NCBI GenBank assembly: GCA_021299455.1
Contig: JAJTGQ010000032.1
Location: forward strand, 1 to 64,000
Source of the DNA: Flammeovirgaceae bacterium
GTDB lineage: Bacteria > Bacteroidota > Bacteroidia > Cytophagales > Cyclobacteriaceae
Direction: 5' to 3'
Length of the DNA: 64,000 bases
Shown in pieces: positions 10,488 to 20,051 of this stretch. The stretch's first letter is position 1, and each line of letters starts with the position of its first letter. The position numbers and the translations under genes were made by a program. A model generated the notes under the pieces. The model had not been told where the DNA came from, made no database searches, and worked only from the letters and a program-made list of their open reading frames with translations.

Positions 10488-11918
10488 TTATCTCAGGTTA
10501 AACCGAAGTGGTACCTCTTGCCGTGAGCTATTAAACCCGTAGAGATAAACCTGTCCTTTGAATTCATTAAAGAAATCAATTACCTCTTGTGGATCTTTTA
10601 CGCGTTGACGATTAATGGAAACAATCGTATAGTTTTCAGGAAGCCCCAATCTGCTAAAAAGACCATCGCGTATTTTATTGATTTTAACACCATATTCAAC
10701 CGCCTCCAGATTGGCGCCCAACGTGCCGTCATTGAATATTTTTCGCTTCACAAGGTTGGTGTCGCCATTTTTGTTGAAAAGGGTAACAGTTGCACTCAAT
10801 TTCTTTCCATTCCGCAAATAATCAATGTTCACTTTGTCGCCCGGATAGCGATAGCTCAATTCCTCTTCGAACGCACTCTTTGAGTTGATCTCTGCTTCAT
10901 TTAGCCTTATGATGATATCTCCTTCTTGTAGCCCTGCCTTGGCAGCGGCTCCTCCTCTTGACAAATCGCCCAGTAAAACACCTTTGAATTCTTTCACGTT
11001 CACATCCAGATCATATTTTTTGGCGTTTTGGTAATCATATTCCATCACATCGCCACCAAAGATTGCTTTTTGCGGAAGGCCGTATTTAATCAAATCTTCT
11101 ACTACTTTTTTGGCAATATCCACTGGCACTGCAAACGCATAACCAGTGTAAGAACCTGTTCGCGATAAAATAGCTGTATTAATTCCAACTAAGTCGCCAT
11201 TCTTATTGACCAAAGCTCCACCGCTATTGCCAGGGTTAATGGCTGCATCTGTTTGAATAAACGATTCGATAGGGAACTTGTCTTCGACAACATTTATTCT
11301 CCTCCCCTTCGCACTCACAATACCCACCGTTACCGTTGAGGAAAGTGAGAAGGGATTTCCTACGGCAACAACCCACTCGCCCACCGCCAAAGTTTTAGAA
11401 GTTCCAAGTGTAATAGCTGGAAGATTTGTTTCTTTGATTTTCAGAACCGCCAAATCGGTTGATGGGTCTGTTCCAATTAACTCCGCATCATAGGATTTTT
11501 TGTTGTAGAGGACTTGAATTTTCTCGGCCGATTCCACCACGTGGTTGTTGGTGACGATGTATCCATCTTGCGTAAAGATGACACCCGAACCAGAGCTGAC
11601 TTGGGTTTGAGAACCTCCTCCTCCAAATAATAGATCCCAATAGGAATAGGTTGCTCCGCTCTGCGAAATACTATTGATGTATACCACGCTGGGTGTTGCT
11701 TTAGTAGCAGCAAGGCTAAAGTCCACATTATCACTAGCTGCGGCCCTGGTTGGCTCAATAATGTTGGGACGATAGATTTCTTTCGGCTCAAAATTATTCA
11801 CATTCAATTCTTGTTTCGCCTGCTGACGGGCGGTTTTCTCAGTCTGGTAGGCAAAAAAAGTATAAGCCCCGGCTAATCCTGCCAAAAATCCTACAAGTAT
11901 TGTTTTGAATGTATTCAT
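10488..11918 (-). CDS. HtrA/DegP-type periplasmic serine protease with PDZ domains
   Basis: This protein belongs to the DegP/DegQ family, which degrades or refolds damaged envelope proteins. The start is ATG 11918 (MNTFKTILVGFLAGLAGAYTF), giving 476 residues; the frame continues upstream for 42 implausible codons. Residues 5-24 are a signal anchor. The trypsin-like triad is visible as His126 (TNNHVV), Asp155 (STDLAVLKI) and Ser232 (PGNSGGALV). A PDZ domain follows (FKGVLLGDLSRGGAAAKAGL), then a second, shorter PDZ-like segment at the C-terminus. It is divergent from the GH3-family gene, with about 150 bases between the two starts. Confidence 0.94.
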   Translation of the reverse strand: MNTFKTILVGFLAGLAGAYTFFAYQTEKTARQQAKQELNVNNFEPKEIYRPNIIEPTRAAASDNVDFSLAATKATPSVVYINSISQSGATYSYWDLLFGGGGSQTQVSSGSGVIFTQDGYIVTNNHVVESAEKIQVLYNKKSYDAELIGTDPSTDLAVLKIKETNLPAITLGTSKTLAVGEWVVAVGNPFSLSSTVTVGIVSAKGRRINVVEDKFPIESFIQTDAAINPGNSGGALVNKNGDLVGINTAILSRTGSYTGYAFAVPVDIAKKVVEDLIKYGLPQKAIFGGDVMEYDYQNAKKYDLDVNVKEFKGVLLGDLSRGGAAAKAGLQEGDIIIRLNEAEINSKSAFEEELSYRYPGDKVNIDYLRNGKKLSATVTLFNKNGDTNLVKRKIFNDGTLGANLEAVEYGVKINKIRDGLFSRLGLPENYTIVSINRQRVKDPQEVIDFFNEFKGQVYLYGFNSSRQEVPLRFNLR

Positions 11919-12049
11919 CTGATTCCAGTTTAGTCCGTCAACGCAAAACGATTGCTTTTGTTGAGTGGTGGTTGCGCAAATGTCGAACCAAAACCAAAAA
12001 ATGAAATTTTGGCAGTAAAAGATAGAATCCGAACCTCCATACATTTTTT

Positions 12050-12057
12050 TACCTTTG
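12050..12057 (+). promoter_or_regulatory. Bacteroidota -7 element (TACCTTTG) for the GH3-family gene
   Basis: TACCTTTG is an exact match to TAnnTTTG and lies 8 bases before the chosen ATG at 12066. No TTG is found at the expected -33 distance. It helps place the start at 12066 rather than at the longer frame that begins at 11952. Confidence 0.5.
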
Positions 12058-12065
12058 CGCCATCT

Positions 12066-13562
12066 ATGGGAATTCGTTCAATCCTTGCCAAACCGTTTGC
12101 CGCCTACATTGCCAAACAGACAGCTGAATGGTCATCGCAGCCAGTACAATACCAGCAAAACGTTTTCAATTATCTAATCAAAGAAGGAAAGAAATCCCTT
12201 TTTGGTAAGGATCATGGCTTTGCGGATATCCGATCGCATTCGGATTTTATTGGGAAGGTGCCCATCCGCGACTACGAAGCACTAAAACCTTATATAGAAA
12301 AGGTACTTCACGGAGAACCTGATATTCTATGGAAAGGCAAACCAGAATATTTTGCCAAAACATCAGGAACGACATCTGGCACAAAATACATTCCTATTAC
12401 CAAAGAATCTGTACCCAACCACATCAATAGTGCACGCAACGCTTTGCTCAGCTATATACACGAGACAGGGAACGCATCCTTTTTAGATGGAGGCCTGATA
12501 TTCCTTTCAGGCAGCCCGGTACTGGATGAGAAAGCAGGAATCAAAACAGGAAGACTGTCGGGCATTGTCAATCATCACGTACCCCAATATCTTAGATCGA
12601 ATCAGAAACCCAGTTATGAAACTAACTGCATCGAAGATTGGGAAGAGAAATTGGAAAAGATTATCGATGAAACGATCAATGTCGATATGTCATTAATTTC
12701 AGGCATCCCACCCTGGGCACAAATGTATTTTGATCGCATTCAGGCACGAACCGGAAAGAAGATCAAAGATGTATTTCCAAACTTCTCGATGTTTGTGTAT
12801 GGTGGTGTCAATTTTGAACCCTACCGTGCCAAATTATTTGAAACAATAGGAAAGAAGATTGATTCGATTGAAACGTACCCAGCGTCAGAAGGATTTATCG
12901 CCTACCAAGATTCGCAACATTCAGAAGGATTGCTTCTGCTGCTAAACACAGGCATCTTTTTTGAATTCGTTCCCACAGAAGAATATTTTAATGAAAAACC
13001 AAGTCGGCTTTCTATTGAAGAAGTGGAAATCGGAAAAAATTATGCGGTCATTATCAATAACAACGCGGGCTTGTGGGGCTACTCAATTGGAGATACGATA
13101 AAATTTGTTTCGAAAAATCCCTACCGTATTGTAGTGACAGGTCGGATTAAGCATTTCATTTCTGCTTTTGGTGAGCATGTGATTGGAGAAGAAGTAGAAA
13201 AAGCAATGAAGTTTACCATGCAAAAATTTCCGGAAGTTGAGTTGGTAGAATTTACTGTGGCTCCAAACGTGGCTCCGATAGAAGGTATGCCGCACCACGA
13301 ATGGTTGATTGAGTTTGCCAACAAACCAAATAACATCGAGGCATTTAGAATGGAACTAGATAGCCAACTTCGCCAATTGAATGTTTATTATGATGATCTG
13401 ATCAGTGGAAATATCCTTTCACTATTGAAAATTTCTTCATTGCGGAAAAATGGCTTCATCGATTATATGAAATCGCAAGGGAAACTAGGCGGACAGAACA
13501 AAGTACCGAGACTTTCCAACGACAGAAAGATTGCTGATGCCATGCAGCCTCTCATCGACTAA
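12066..13562 (+). CDS. GH3-family adenylate-forming acyl-acid ligase
   Basis: A 498-residue member of the GH3 superfamily. The plant members join amino acids to carboxylic-acid hormones by way of an acyl-adenylate; the role of bacterial members is largely unknown. The phosphate-binding motif is clear near residue 100 (TSGTTSGTKYIPIT), followed by VYGGVNFEPYRAK and the ETYPASEGFI block typical of the fold, and a C-terminal domain with VTGRIKHFISAFGEHV. The start is ATG 12066 because of the promoter-like element just upstream and because the earlier codons do not look like GH3. Glycosyltransferase, dxr and rseP genes follow closely on the same strand. The substrate cannot be inferred. Confidence 0.88.
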   Translation: MGIRSILAKPFAAYIAKQTAEWSSQPVQYQQNVFNYLIKEGKKSLFGKDHGFADIRSHSDFIGKVPIRDYEALKPYIEKVLHGEPDILWKGKPEYFAKTSGTTSGTKYIPITKESVPNHINSARNALLSYIHETGNASFLDGGLIFLSGSPVLDEKAGIKTGRLSGIVNHHVPQYLRSNQKPSYETNCIEDWEEKLEKIIDETINVDMSLISGIPPWAQMYFDRIQARTGKKIKDVFPNFSMFVYGGVNFEPYRAKLFETIGKKIDSIETYPASEGFIAYQDSQHSEGLLLLLNTGIFFEFVPTEEYFNEKPSRLSIEEVEIGKNYAVIINNNAGLWGYSIGDTIKFVSKNPYRIVVTGRIKHFISAFGEHVIGEEVEKAMKFTMQKFPEVELVEFTVAPNVAPIEGMPHHEWLIEFANKPNNIEAFRMELDSQLRQLNVYYDDLISGNILSLLKISSLRKNGFIDYMKSQGKLGGQNKVPRLSNDRKIADAMQPLID

Positions 13563-13581
13563 TTGGTGGTTCAACAAACGC

Positions 13582-14592
13582 ATGCCCCAGCTCACTATCC
13601 TAATGCCTGCGTTCAATGCCGCCCTTTACCTGCAAGAGGCCATTGAGAGTCTACTAGTTCAAACCTTTGTAGATTTTGAACTTTGGATTATTGACGATGG
13701 CTCCACTGATGAAACACAACGTATTGCAAAATCTTACAAGGATACACGCATCAAAATTATTACCAACCTGGTCAATCAAGGGAGAGTAAAAACCATCAAT
13801 AAACTAGTCAAGGACATTCAATCGCCCTACTTTACGATCACCGATGCGGATGATGTGTCGCACCCACAGCACCTCGAAAAACAAATAGAAATATTGAAAC
13901 AAGACCAAACCCTCATGATGTGCGGAACTTCATTTTGGGTAGTGGATGAACAGGGATATACGGTGAGAAAGTTGAAGTTATTAACCGACCTAACGGAACT
14001 GAGGGCGAAAGCACTACAGCAATCTCAATTTTTGGGGCCAACTACCGTTATGAGACAAGAGGTTCTCTCCGCTTTTCCGGACTTCTACCGTGCCTACCTT
14101 CGAGAGGAATTTGCAGACGCTGATTTGGCAACACTGATACTTGACAAATACCCAGCAACCAACATCGTTGAGCCATTGTACTATTACCGAATTCTACGAT
14201 CCTCTCTGTCCCGAAGAAATGTAACTCCGCAAAATCTCAATCTTCACCTATTGGTGGGATTCTTGTCCCAACAAAGGCGAACGAACGACCAAGACTGTCT
14301 ACAGAGAAATGCAACAGAAGAAGCAGATCGTTTTATGCATGAAATTGAAGATCCTTACAACCTTGACCCCTCTTTTTTATTTCGCCATCAGGCTTTCTTT
14401 CATTTGTATTGGGGACTAAACGATCTAGCTTTCGAGAATGGGCGGCTGGCAATTTCAAAAAGTCCTTTTCGAGCAAAGAACTGGGCTAGCTTTTTATATA
14501 TTATTTTTCGGATCGGATTGTTTTATTTAAATCGAAGCGTAAACAAAGTACACTATCGCCAGTTAATGACGACACATGAGGGAAGATCATAA
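13582..14592 (+). CDS. Family 2 glycosyltransferase
   Basis: A 336-residue GT-A glycosyltransferase. It begins MPQLTILMPAFNAALYLQEA, the usual family-2 N-terminus, followed by the nucleotide-sugar motifs IIDDGSTDET (about residue 38) and ITDADDVSHP (about residue 90, the DxD metal site). The chosen ATG at 13582 is 19 bases after the GH3 stop; the frame is open for 17 earlier codons that overlap the GH3 gene and are unlike the family. Its last 17 bases overlap dxr. It probably adds sugars to an envelope glycan. No membrane helices are evident. Confidence 0.88.
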   Translation: MPQLTILMPAFNAALYLQEAIESLLVQTFVDFELWIIDDGSTDETQRIAKSYKDTRIKIITNLVNQGRVKTINKLVKDIQSPYFTITDADDVSHPQHLEKQIEILKQDQTLMMCGTSFWVVDEQGYTVRKLKLLTDLTELRAKALQQSQFLGPTTVMRQEVLSAFPDFYRAYLREEFADADLATLILDKYPATNIVEPLYYYRILRSSLSRRNVTPQNLNLHLLVGFLSQQRRTNDQDCLQRNATEEADRFMHEIEDPYNLDPSFLFRHQAFFHLYWGLNDLAFENGRLAISKSPFRAKNWASFLYIIFRIGLFYLNRSVNKVHYRQLMTTHEGRS

Positions 14593-15757
14593 AAAGCATA
14601 TTGCCATTTTAGGCTCAACTGGTTCAATTGGCACCCAAGCATTGGAAGTCATTGCTGCCCATCCAGAAAAATTTGAAGTAGAAGTGCTTACCGCACAAAA
14701 TAATGCAGATCTACTGATTGAGCAAGCCAAGAAGTTTAAGCCCAATACAGTCGTTATTGGGAACGAGGACTACTATAAGCAAGTGAAAGAGGCACTCATT
14801 CCTCTGGATATTAAAGTCTTTTCAGGTGAAAGTGCGCTCGCTTCTGTTGTTCAAATGGACACCATTGATTTAGTACTGACCGCATTAGTGGGCTATGCAG
14901 GACTTAAACCAACCATTAAAGCTATTGAAGCCGGGAAAACAATTGCACTTGCGAATAAGGAAACACTGGTAGTCGCTGGCGAACTGGTTACTCAATTAGC
15001 TCGATCAAAAGGCGTAAACATCTATCCGGTCGACTCCGAACATTCAGCTATTTTTCAATGCCTGGTGGGTGAGTTCGACAACCCTATTGAAAAAATCATT
15101 TTGACGGCATCAGGTGGCCCTTTTCGGGGAAGGAAAAAGGACGATTTGAAGAATATCACGAAAGCACAAGCACTTAAACATCCAAATTGGGTAATGGGCG
15201 CTAAAGTTACCATTGACTCTGCCTCACTGATGAATAAGGGGCTTGAAGTAATTGAGGCAAAATGGCTTTTTGGCCTACGACCTGAGCAAATTGAAGTAGT
15301 TGTACACCCGCAGTCTATCGTACATTCGTTGGTTCAATTCCGCGATAGTTCAATCAAAGCCCAACTTGGCTTACCAGACATGCGTTTGCCTATCCAATAT
15401 GCACTTGGCTATCCGGAACGCATGAATTCAGACTTCCCCCGATTCAATTTTGCCAGTTATCCCGCACTCACTTTTGAGCCACCCGATACAGAAACTTTTC
15501 GTAATCTTGCACTCGCTTTTAAAGCTATGGAGAGGGGTGGCAATATGCCTTGTGTGCTAAACGCAGCCAATGAAATAGCAGTAGAGGGGTTTTTGAATGG
15601 TAATATCGGTTTTTTGCAGTTGAGTGAAGTGGTGGAAACCTGCATGGAAAAAATCAGTTATCTCCCAAAACCAGGCCTTGAGGATTATGTTGAAACGGAT
15701 AAAGAAACAAGAAGAGTCGCGAGCAATTTTATTCACCAAAGACGATTTTCAAATTAG
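14576..15757 (+). CDS. dxr: 1-deoxy-D-xylulose 5-phosphate reductoisomerase
   Basis: A 393-residue enzyme for the first committed step of the MEP isoprenoid pathway, converting DXP to MEP with NADPH. The N-terminal Rossmann motif GSTGSIGTQALEV lies at residues 13-25, with ANKETLV near 120 and the metal and substrate-binding PVDSEHSAIFQCL near 150. Length is normal. The gene begins 17 bases inside the preceding glycosyltransferase gene and is followed 3 bases later by rseP, a dxr-rseP linkage seen in many bacteria. Confidence 0.97.
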   Translation: MREDHKKHIAILGSTGSIGTQALEVIAAHPEKFEVEVLTAQNNADLLIEQAKKFKPNTVVIGNEDYYKQVKEALIPLDIKVFSGESALASVVQMDTIDLVLTALVGYAGLKPTIKAIEAGKTIALANKETLVVAGELVTQLARSKGVNIYPVDSEHSAIFQCLVGEFDNPIEKIILTASGGPFRGRKKDDLKNITKAQALKHPNWVMGAKVTIDSASLMNKGLEVIEAKWLFGLRPEQIEVVVHPQSIVHSLVQFRDSSIKAQLGLPDMRLPIQYALGYPERMNSDFPRFNFASYPALTFEPPDTETFRNLALAFKAMERGGNMPCVLNAANEIAVEGFLNGNIGFLQLSEVVETCMEKISYLPKPGLEDYVETDKETRRVASNFIHQRRFSN

Positions 15758-15760
15758 ATT

Positions 15761-17179
15761 ATGGAATTAACGATTAAAATTTCTCAACTGCTTTTGAGTT
15801 TGTCAGTATTAATAGTTGTCCATGAGTGGGGTCATTACGCTTCAGCACGGCTGTTTAAAATCAAAGTTGAAAAATTCTATCTATTCTTTGACTTTTTATT
15901 TCCAATGGCAAATGTGCTCAACTTCTCTTTGTTGAAGTTTAAGAAGGGTGATACAGAATATGGTCTTGGTTGGTTCCCTCTAGGGGGCTATGTAAAAATT
16001 GCCGGGATGGTGGATGAGAGTATGGATAAAGAACAATTAAAAGCTCCTGCTGAACCTTGGGAGTTTCGTTCGAAGCCGGCCTGGCAACGATTAATTGTAA
16101 TGATGGGCGGAATTATTGTGAATGTTGTTGTAGGCGTTTTAATTTTCATCGGGATTACCTATTTTATTGGTGACACAACGCTGCCTAAAGAGTATGTAAA
16201 TCGCCATGGTGGAATTCACGCGATGGCTCTTGCTCAGCAGCTAGGCCTAAAAACCGGTGACCAGATTATTAGAATCAACGGCAATGACTATCAAAATTTT
16301 GACGACCTATTAAAACCGGGTTTTATGTTGTCCGAAAATGCCAGTTACACGGTATTGAGAGAGGGTCAAGAAGTAAAAATACCGATCCCTGGGAATTTTA
16401 TTGAAAATTTTAACTCGAAAGAAACAGCATCCAAATTCATCTCCTATCGAATACCTGCAATAGTTGGCAAAATTGAGGAAAAAGTGACTTCTGTTTACGA
16501 TGAAAAGGGCGAAGTGATAAAGGCCAAAGAATCAAATGAATCAATCGCAAAAAAAATTGGTCTAAAGGCTGGCGATAAATTCGTTGAAATAGATGGCAAG
16601 CCGATATCTTATTTTGATGAACTTTCGGAAATTGTAAAAAGCGGCCCGCGTGACTCGATTTCATTTAAAATCAAACGAGGAGATCAAATTCTGACTTTTA
16701 GTGAGTCTTTCAAAAATCAAACGATGATTGGGTTCGCTCCTAGGAACATTGGGAAGGAAGAATTTGCAGTTATCAATTATAGTCTTACAGAATCAATACC
16801 ACTTGGTACATCACGAGCCTTCGGGGTTGTGTTACTCCAAATTAAGGCCTTCGGCAAACTGTTAACAGGAAAATTGGATCCGAGGAAGTCACTCTCCGGG
16901 CCTGTTGCTCTTGTTGGGATGTTCGGTCCGGTTTGGGATTGGGAAGCCTTCTGGCGCATGACCGGGTTGCTGTCCATGGTGTTAGCTTTTATGAACTTCT
17001 TGCCGATACCCGCATTGGATGGAGGTTACGTAATGTTTTTGCTTTACGAAATGATAAGTGGTCGCGAGCCCTCTGAAAAATTCTTTGAGAACGCAATCAA
17101 AGTGGGAATGGCCATTCTACTATTGCTGATGGTCTTTGTATTTTACAACGATATCGCTAAACTTTTTACGGGCGGATAG
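15761..17179 (+). CDS. rseP: RseP-type site-2 intramembrane metalloprotease
   Basis: A 472-residue zinc protease that cuts transmembrane segments, typically of anti-sigma factors, in regulated intramembrane proteolysis. The HExxH zinc motif is at residues 21-25 (VVHEWGHYASARLF) in the first membrane helix. Two PDZ domains occupy the middle (GLKTGDQIIRINGND and GLKAGDKFVEIDGKP). The third zinc ligand lies in the C-terminal NFLPIPALDGGYV, around residue 418. The last helix is LLLLMVFVFYNDI. It immediately follows dxr. Confidence 0.96.
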   Translation: MELTIKISQLLLSLSVLIVVHEWGHYASARLFKIKVEKFYLFFDFLFPMANVLNFSLLKFKKGDTEYGLGWFPLGGYVKIAGMVDESMDKEQLKAPAEPWEFRSKPAWQRLIVMMGGIIVNVVVGVLIFIGITYFIGDTTLPKEYVNRHGGIHAMALAQQLGLKTGDQIIRINGNDYQNFDDLLKPGFMLSENASYTVLREGQEVKIPIPGNFIENFNSKETASKFISYRIPAIVGKIEEKVTSVYDEKGEVIKAKESNESIAKKIGLKAGDKFVEIDGKPISYFDELSEIVKSGPRDSISFKIKRGDQILTFSESFKNQTMIGFAPRNIGKEEFAVINYSLTESIPLGTSRAFGVVLLQIKAFGKLLTGKLDPRKSLSGPVALVGMFGPVWDWEAFWRMTGLLSMVLAFMNFLPIPALDGGYVMFLLYEMISGREPSEKFFENAIKVGMAILLLLMVFVFYNDIAKLFTGG

Positions 17180-17259
17180 TGCAAACGGCAAAGCCTAGTC
17201 TAAATCAGGCTGCTGATTTTACCGGTTAAAGGTTAATTTTCTACACTTAAAATTTCAAG

Positions 17260-18159
17260 TTGCAAAGAGAGAGACTAGCCATTCGAACCACCTACTTCAG
17301 TATTGCCGGTAACACCGCCATGGCCCTTCTTAAAGGGTTGGCAGGTTTTTTTGGAAACTCTTATGCGCTTATTGCGGATGCCATTGAGTCCACCACAGAT
17401 ATTTTCTCGTCTATTCTGGTATTGATTGGGTTAAAATATTCGAGCAAGCCGCCCGATAAAAATCACCCCTATGGTCATGGGCGAATTGAGCCGCTCACGA
17501 CTTTTCTGGTCGTTGGTTTTTTAATCACCTCCGCTACCATTATTGCTTATGAAAGTATTCTGCACATCGGCACGCCCCATGATTTGCCCGAGCCTTATAC
17601 ACTTTTCATTCTCGGTGCAATTATTCTTTGGAAGGAGATCAGCTACCGGCTGGTGTTGAAAAAAAGTGTTGAAACAAAAAGTTCTTCCCTCCGTGCCGAT
17701 GCGTGGCACCATCGGAGCGATGCCATCACATCGATGGCAGCCTTTGTCGGAATCTCCATTGCACTTTATTTTGGAAAGGGTTACGAATCAGCAGACGACT
17801 GGGCAGCACTGTTTGCTTCCGGTTTTATTTTGTACAATAGCTATCTCATCTTCCGACCTGCGTTAGGTGAAATTCTGGATGAGCATGTTTACGATGATCT
17901 GGTTGAGGAAATAAGAGCAATCTCACTACAGGTGAATGGAATAATTGCTACTGAAAAATGTTTCATCCGCAAAACCGGAATGAAATACCAGGTGGATTTG
18001 CATGCGATTGTGGATGGATTATTGACCGTAAAAGAAGGACACGCTATTGCCCATCAACTGAAGGACACTTTGCGTGAACAACTACCGCAACTGGGTCATG
18101 TATTGATTCACGTTGAACCGAACAACAATTCGGATAAGCCAGAAGGATTCAGTCAATAG
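17260..18159 (+). CDS. Cation diffusion facilitator (CDF) family metal exporter
   Basis: A 299-residue proton/metal antiporter of the zinc, iron, manganese or cobalt efflux group. The first helix contains the site ALIADAIESTTD and a later helix contains HHRSDAITS, matching the paired DxxxD and HxxxD transport sites. The C-terminal 85 residues form the cytoplasmic dimerisation domain ending GHVLIHVEP. The start is a TTG at 17260: an in-frame stop lies at 17248-17250, and the first ATG would remove part of helix 1. The metal is not determinable. Confidence 0.92.
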   Translation: MQRERLAIRTTYFSIAGNTAMALLKGLAGFFGNSYALIADAIESTTDIFSSILVLIGLKYSSKPPDKNHPYGHGRIEPLTTFLVVGFLITSATIIAYESILHIGTPHDLPEPYTLFILGAIILWKEISYRLVLKKSVETKSSSLRADAWHHRSDAITSMAAFVGISIALYFGKGYESADDWAALFASGFILYNSYLIFRPALGEILDEHVYDDLVEEIRAISLQVNGIIATEKCFIRKTGMKYQVDLHAIVDGLLTVKEGHAIAHQLKDTLREQLPQLGHVLIHVEPNNNSDKPEGFSQ

Positions 18160-18174
18160 AAAAACAAATTCACA

Positions 18175-19962
18175 CTACATCCGCTCAGGCACTTGTATCC
18201 CTAGTAGATGCATCGACCTCTTGATGACATCTGCCACCACTTTGGAAAACGCAATTCGGAATTTTAACTTGCCCGGATCGGCTTCGTTGAAAATAGGGAT
18301 CGCCTGGTAGAACTGATTATATTCTTTCGCCAATTCGTAGGCGTAGTTTGCAATCACCGAAGGTGAATATTCGCGCGAAGCTTCTTGCAGCTTGTTGTGA
18401 AAATTGTTGAGCGTGAAAATGATTTCGCGTTCAGAAGGCTCCAGTGAATTGATGTTTTTCAAATCTGAAGCTACTACTTTTATACCTAACGAGTCGGCTT
18501 TCCGCAAAATAGACTTGACCCGCGCATGGGTGTACTGAATAAACGGCCCCGTGTGACCCTGCAATTGGATCGACTCGTTCGGATCAAACATCATCCGTTT
18601 TTTAGGATCAACTTTTAGTAAAAAGAATTTCAACGCGCCTAAGCCCACCATCTCAGAAAGATTCTTGATCTCCTCTTCGCTCATTTCATCAATCTTACCT
18701 AACTCTCGCGTTTGCTTTTCTGCCTCGTCCACCATCTCTTGCATCAAGTCATCAGCGTCTACGACAGTGCCCTCGCGACTTTTCATTTTACCTGTTGGAA
18801 GGTCAACCATGCCATAACTGAGATGATAGCACTTCTCAGCCCACGAATAGCCCAACTTTTTCAAAATCAAGAACAACACCTTAAAATGATACTCTTGCTC
18901 ATTCCCCACTGTGTAAACTTGTCCTTCTATTTTAGGAAAATCGCGAAATCTTAAGATAGCGGTGCCTATGTCTTGTGTCATATACACCGAGGTGCCATCT
19001 GAACGCAATAAAACTTTCTGATCTAGGCCGTCACTTGTCAAATCAACCCAAACCGATCCGTCTTCCTTTTTATAAAACACTCCCTGCTCCACGCCCCGAA
19101 GGACTTCATCTTTTCCCAGTAAATAAGTTTGTGATTCGTAATACAATTTCTCAAAATCAACACCCATGCGCTTGTAGGTGGAGTCAAAACCTTTATACAC
19201 CCATCCATTCATGGTCTTCCACAGCTCCACCGTAGCGGAGTCATTTGCCTCCCATTGCAATAATAACCCCACCGCCTTTTGCATGATGGGTGCTTGCTTC
19301 TCCGCCTCTTCTTTCGTTAAGCCCTTACTTTCCAGTTCAGCAATCTGCGCTTTAAAATGCTTGTCGAACTCTACATAATATTTTCCTACCAATTTATCAC
19401 CCTTCAAACCAGAGCTCTCCGGTGTCTCTCTATTGCCAAATAATTGCCAGGCAGCCATACTCTTGCTGATATGTATGCCGCGGTCGTTGATGATTTGAAC
19501 TTTATGAATTTTGTAGCCTAGTGCTTTATAAATTTCAGCAACAGAATATCCCAAAAAATTATTTCTCAGGTGACCTAAGTGTAATGGCTTGTTGGTATTG
19601 GGTGATGAATACTCCACCATCATCTCTTTGCCATTATCTGGCAGTTGCCCAAAAGAAGAATTCGAATAAATCGATTCAAACACCTGCGCCCAAACGGAAT
19701 CGCTTATTGACAAATTCAAAAAGCCTTTCACCACGTTAAACGTACTAACCAAACCAGAATTGGTTTGCAAATACTCACCAATCATCGTCCCCGTTTCTTC
19801 GGGAGATTTCTTCGAGAGTTTTGTTAACGGAAAACATACCAACGTATGCGAGCCTTCGAACTCAACATTAGTCGGTTGTACCTGCACTTGCTCAACGGAT
19901 TGATTGAAAAGTGCAGTAATTGCTTTTTGGATTTCAGCTCGGAGGGTGAGGTCTAAATTCAT
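18175..19962 (-). CDS. argS: Arginyl-tRNA synthetase
   Basis: A 595-residue class I aminoacyl-tRNA synthetase charging tRNA-Arg. The N-terminal tRNA-recognition domain is followed by the HIGH motif as PLHLGHLRN (about residue 131). The KMSKS position reads KMKSREG, normal for this enzyme, which often lacks a canonical KMSKS. The C-terminal anticodon-binding domain ends SMHLLGIQVPERM. It is convergent with the CDF gene, with about 15 bases between the stops. Confidence 0.98.
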   Translation of the reverse strand: MNLDLTLRAEIQKAITALFNQSVEQVQVQPTNVEFEGSHTLVCFPLTKLSKKSPEETGTMIGEYLQTNSGLVSTFNVVKGFLNLSISDSVWAQVFESIYSNSSFGQLPDNGKEMMVEYSSPNTNKPLHLGHLRNNFLGYSVAEIYKALGYKIHKVQIINDRGIHISKSMAAWQLFGNRETPESSGLKGDKLVGKYYVEFDKHFKAQIAELESKGLTKEEAEKQAPIMQKAVGLLLQWEANDSATVELWKTMNGWVYKGFDSTYKRMGVDFEKLYYESQTYLLGKDEVLRGVEQGVFYKKEDGSVWVDLTSDGLDQKVLLRSDGTSVYMTQDIGTAILRFRDFPKIEGQVYTVGNEQEYHFKVLFLILKKLGYSWAEKCYHLSYGMVDLPTGKMKSREGTVVDADDLMQEMVDEAEKQTRELGKIDEMSEEEIKNLSEMVGLGALKFFLLKVDPKKRMMFDPNESIQLQGHTGPFIQYTHARVKSILRKADSLGIKVVASDLKNINSLEPSEREIIFTLNNFHNKLQEASREYSPSVIANYAYELAKEYNQFYQAIPIFNEADPGKLKFRIAFSKVVADVIKRSMHLLGIQVPERM

Positions 19963-19970
19963 TTAGTGTT

Positions 19971-20047
19971 GGATGTGAGATATGAGATATGAGACGTGAG
20001 ATGAACGGTAGTCGCTTTCTCAATACTCACATCTCACGACTCAATAC
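19971..20047. repeat. Degenerate TGAGATA-type intergenic repeat with inverted arms
   Basis: Between argS and the deoxyhypusine-synthase-like gene, the left half is a run of imperfect units reading like GAGATATGAGATATGAGACG. The right half holds partly complementary units such as CTCACATCTCACGACTCAAT. The whole can fold as an imperfect hairpin. It resembles low-complexity dyad spacers found elsewhere in Bacteroidota genomes. Confidence 0.5.
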
Positions 20048-20051
20048 TATT

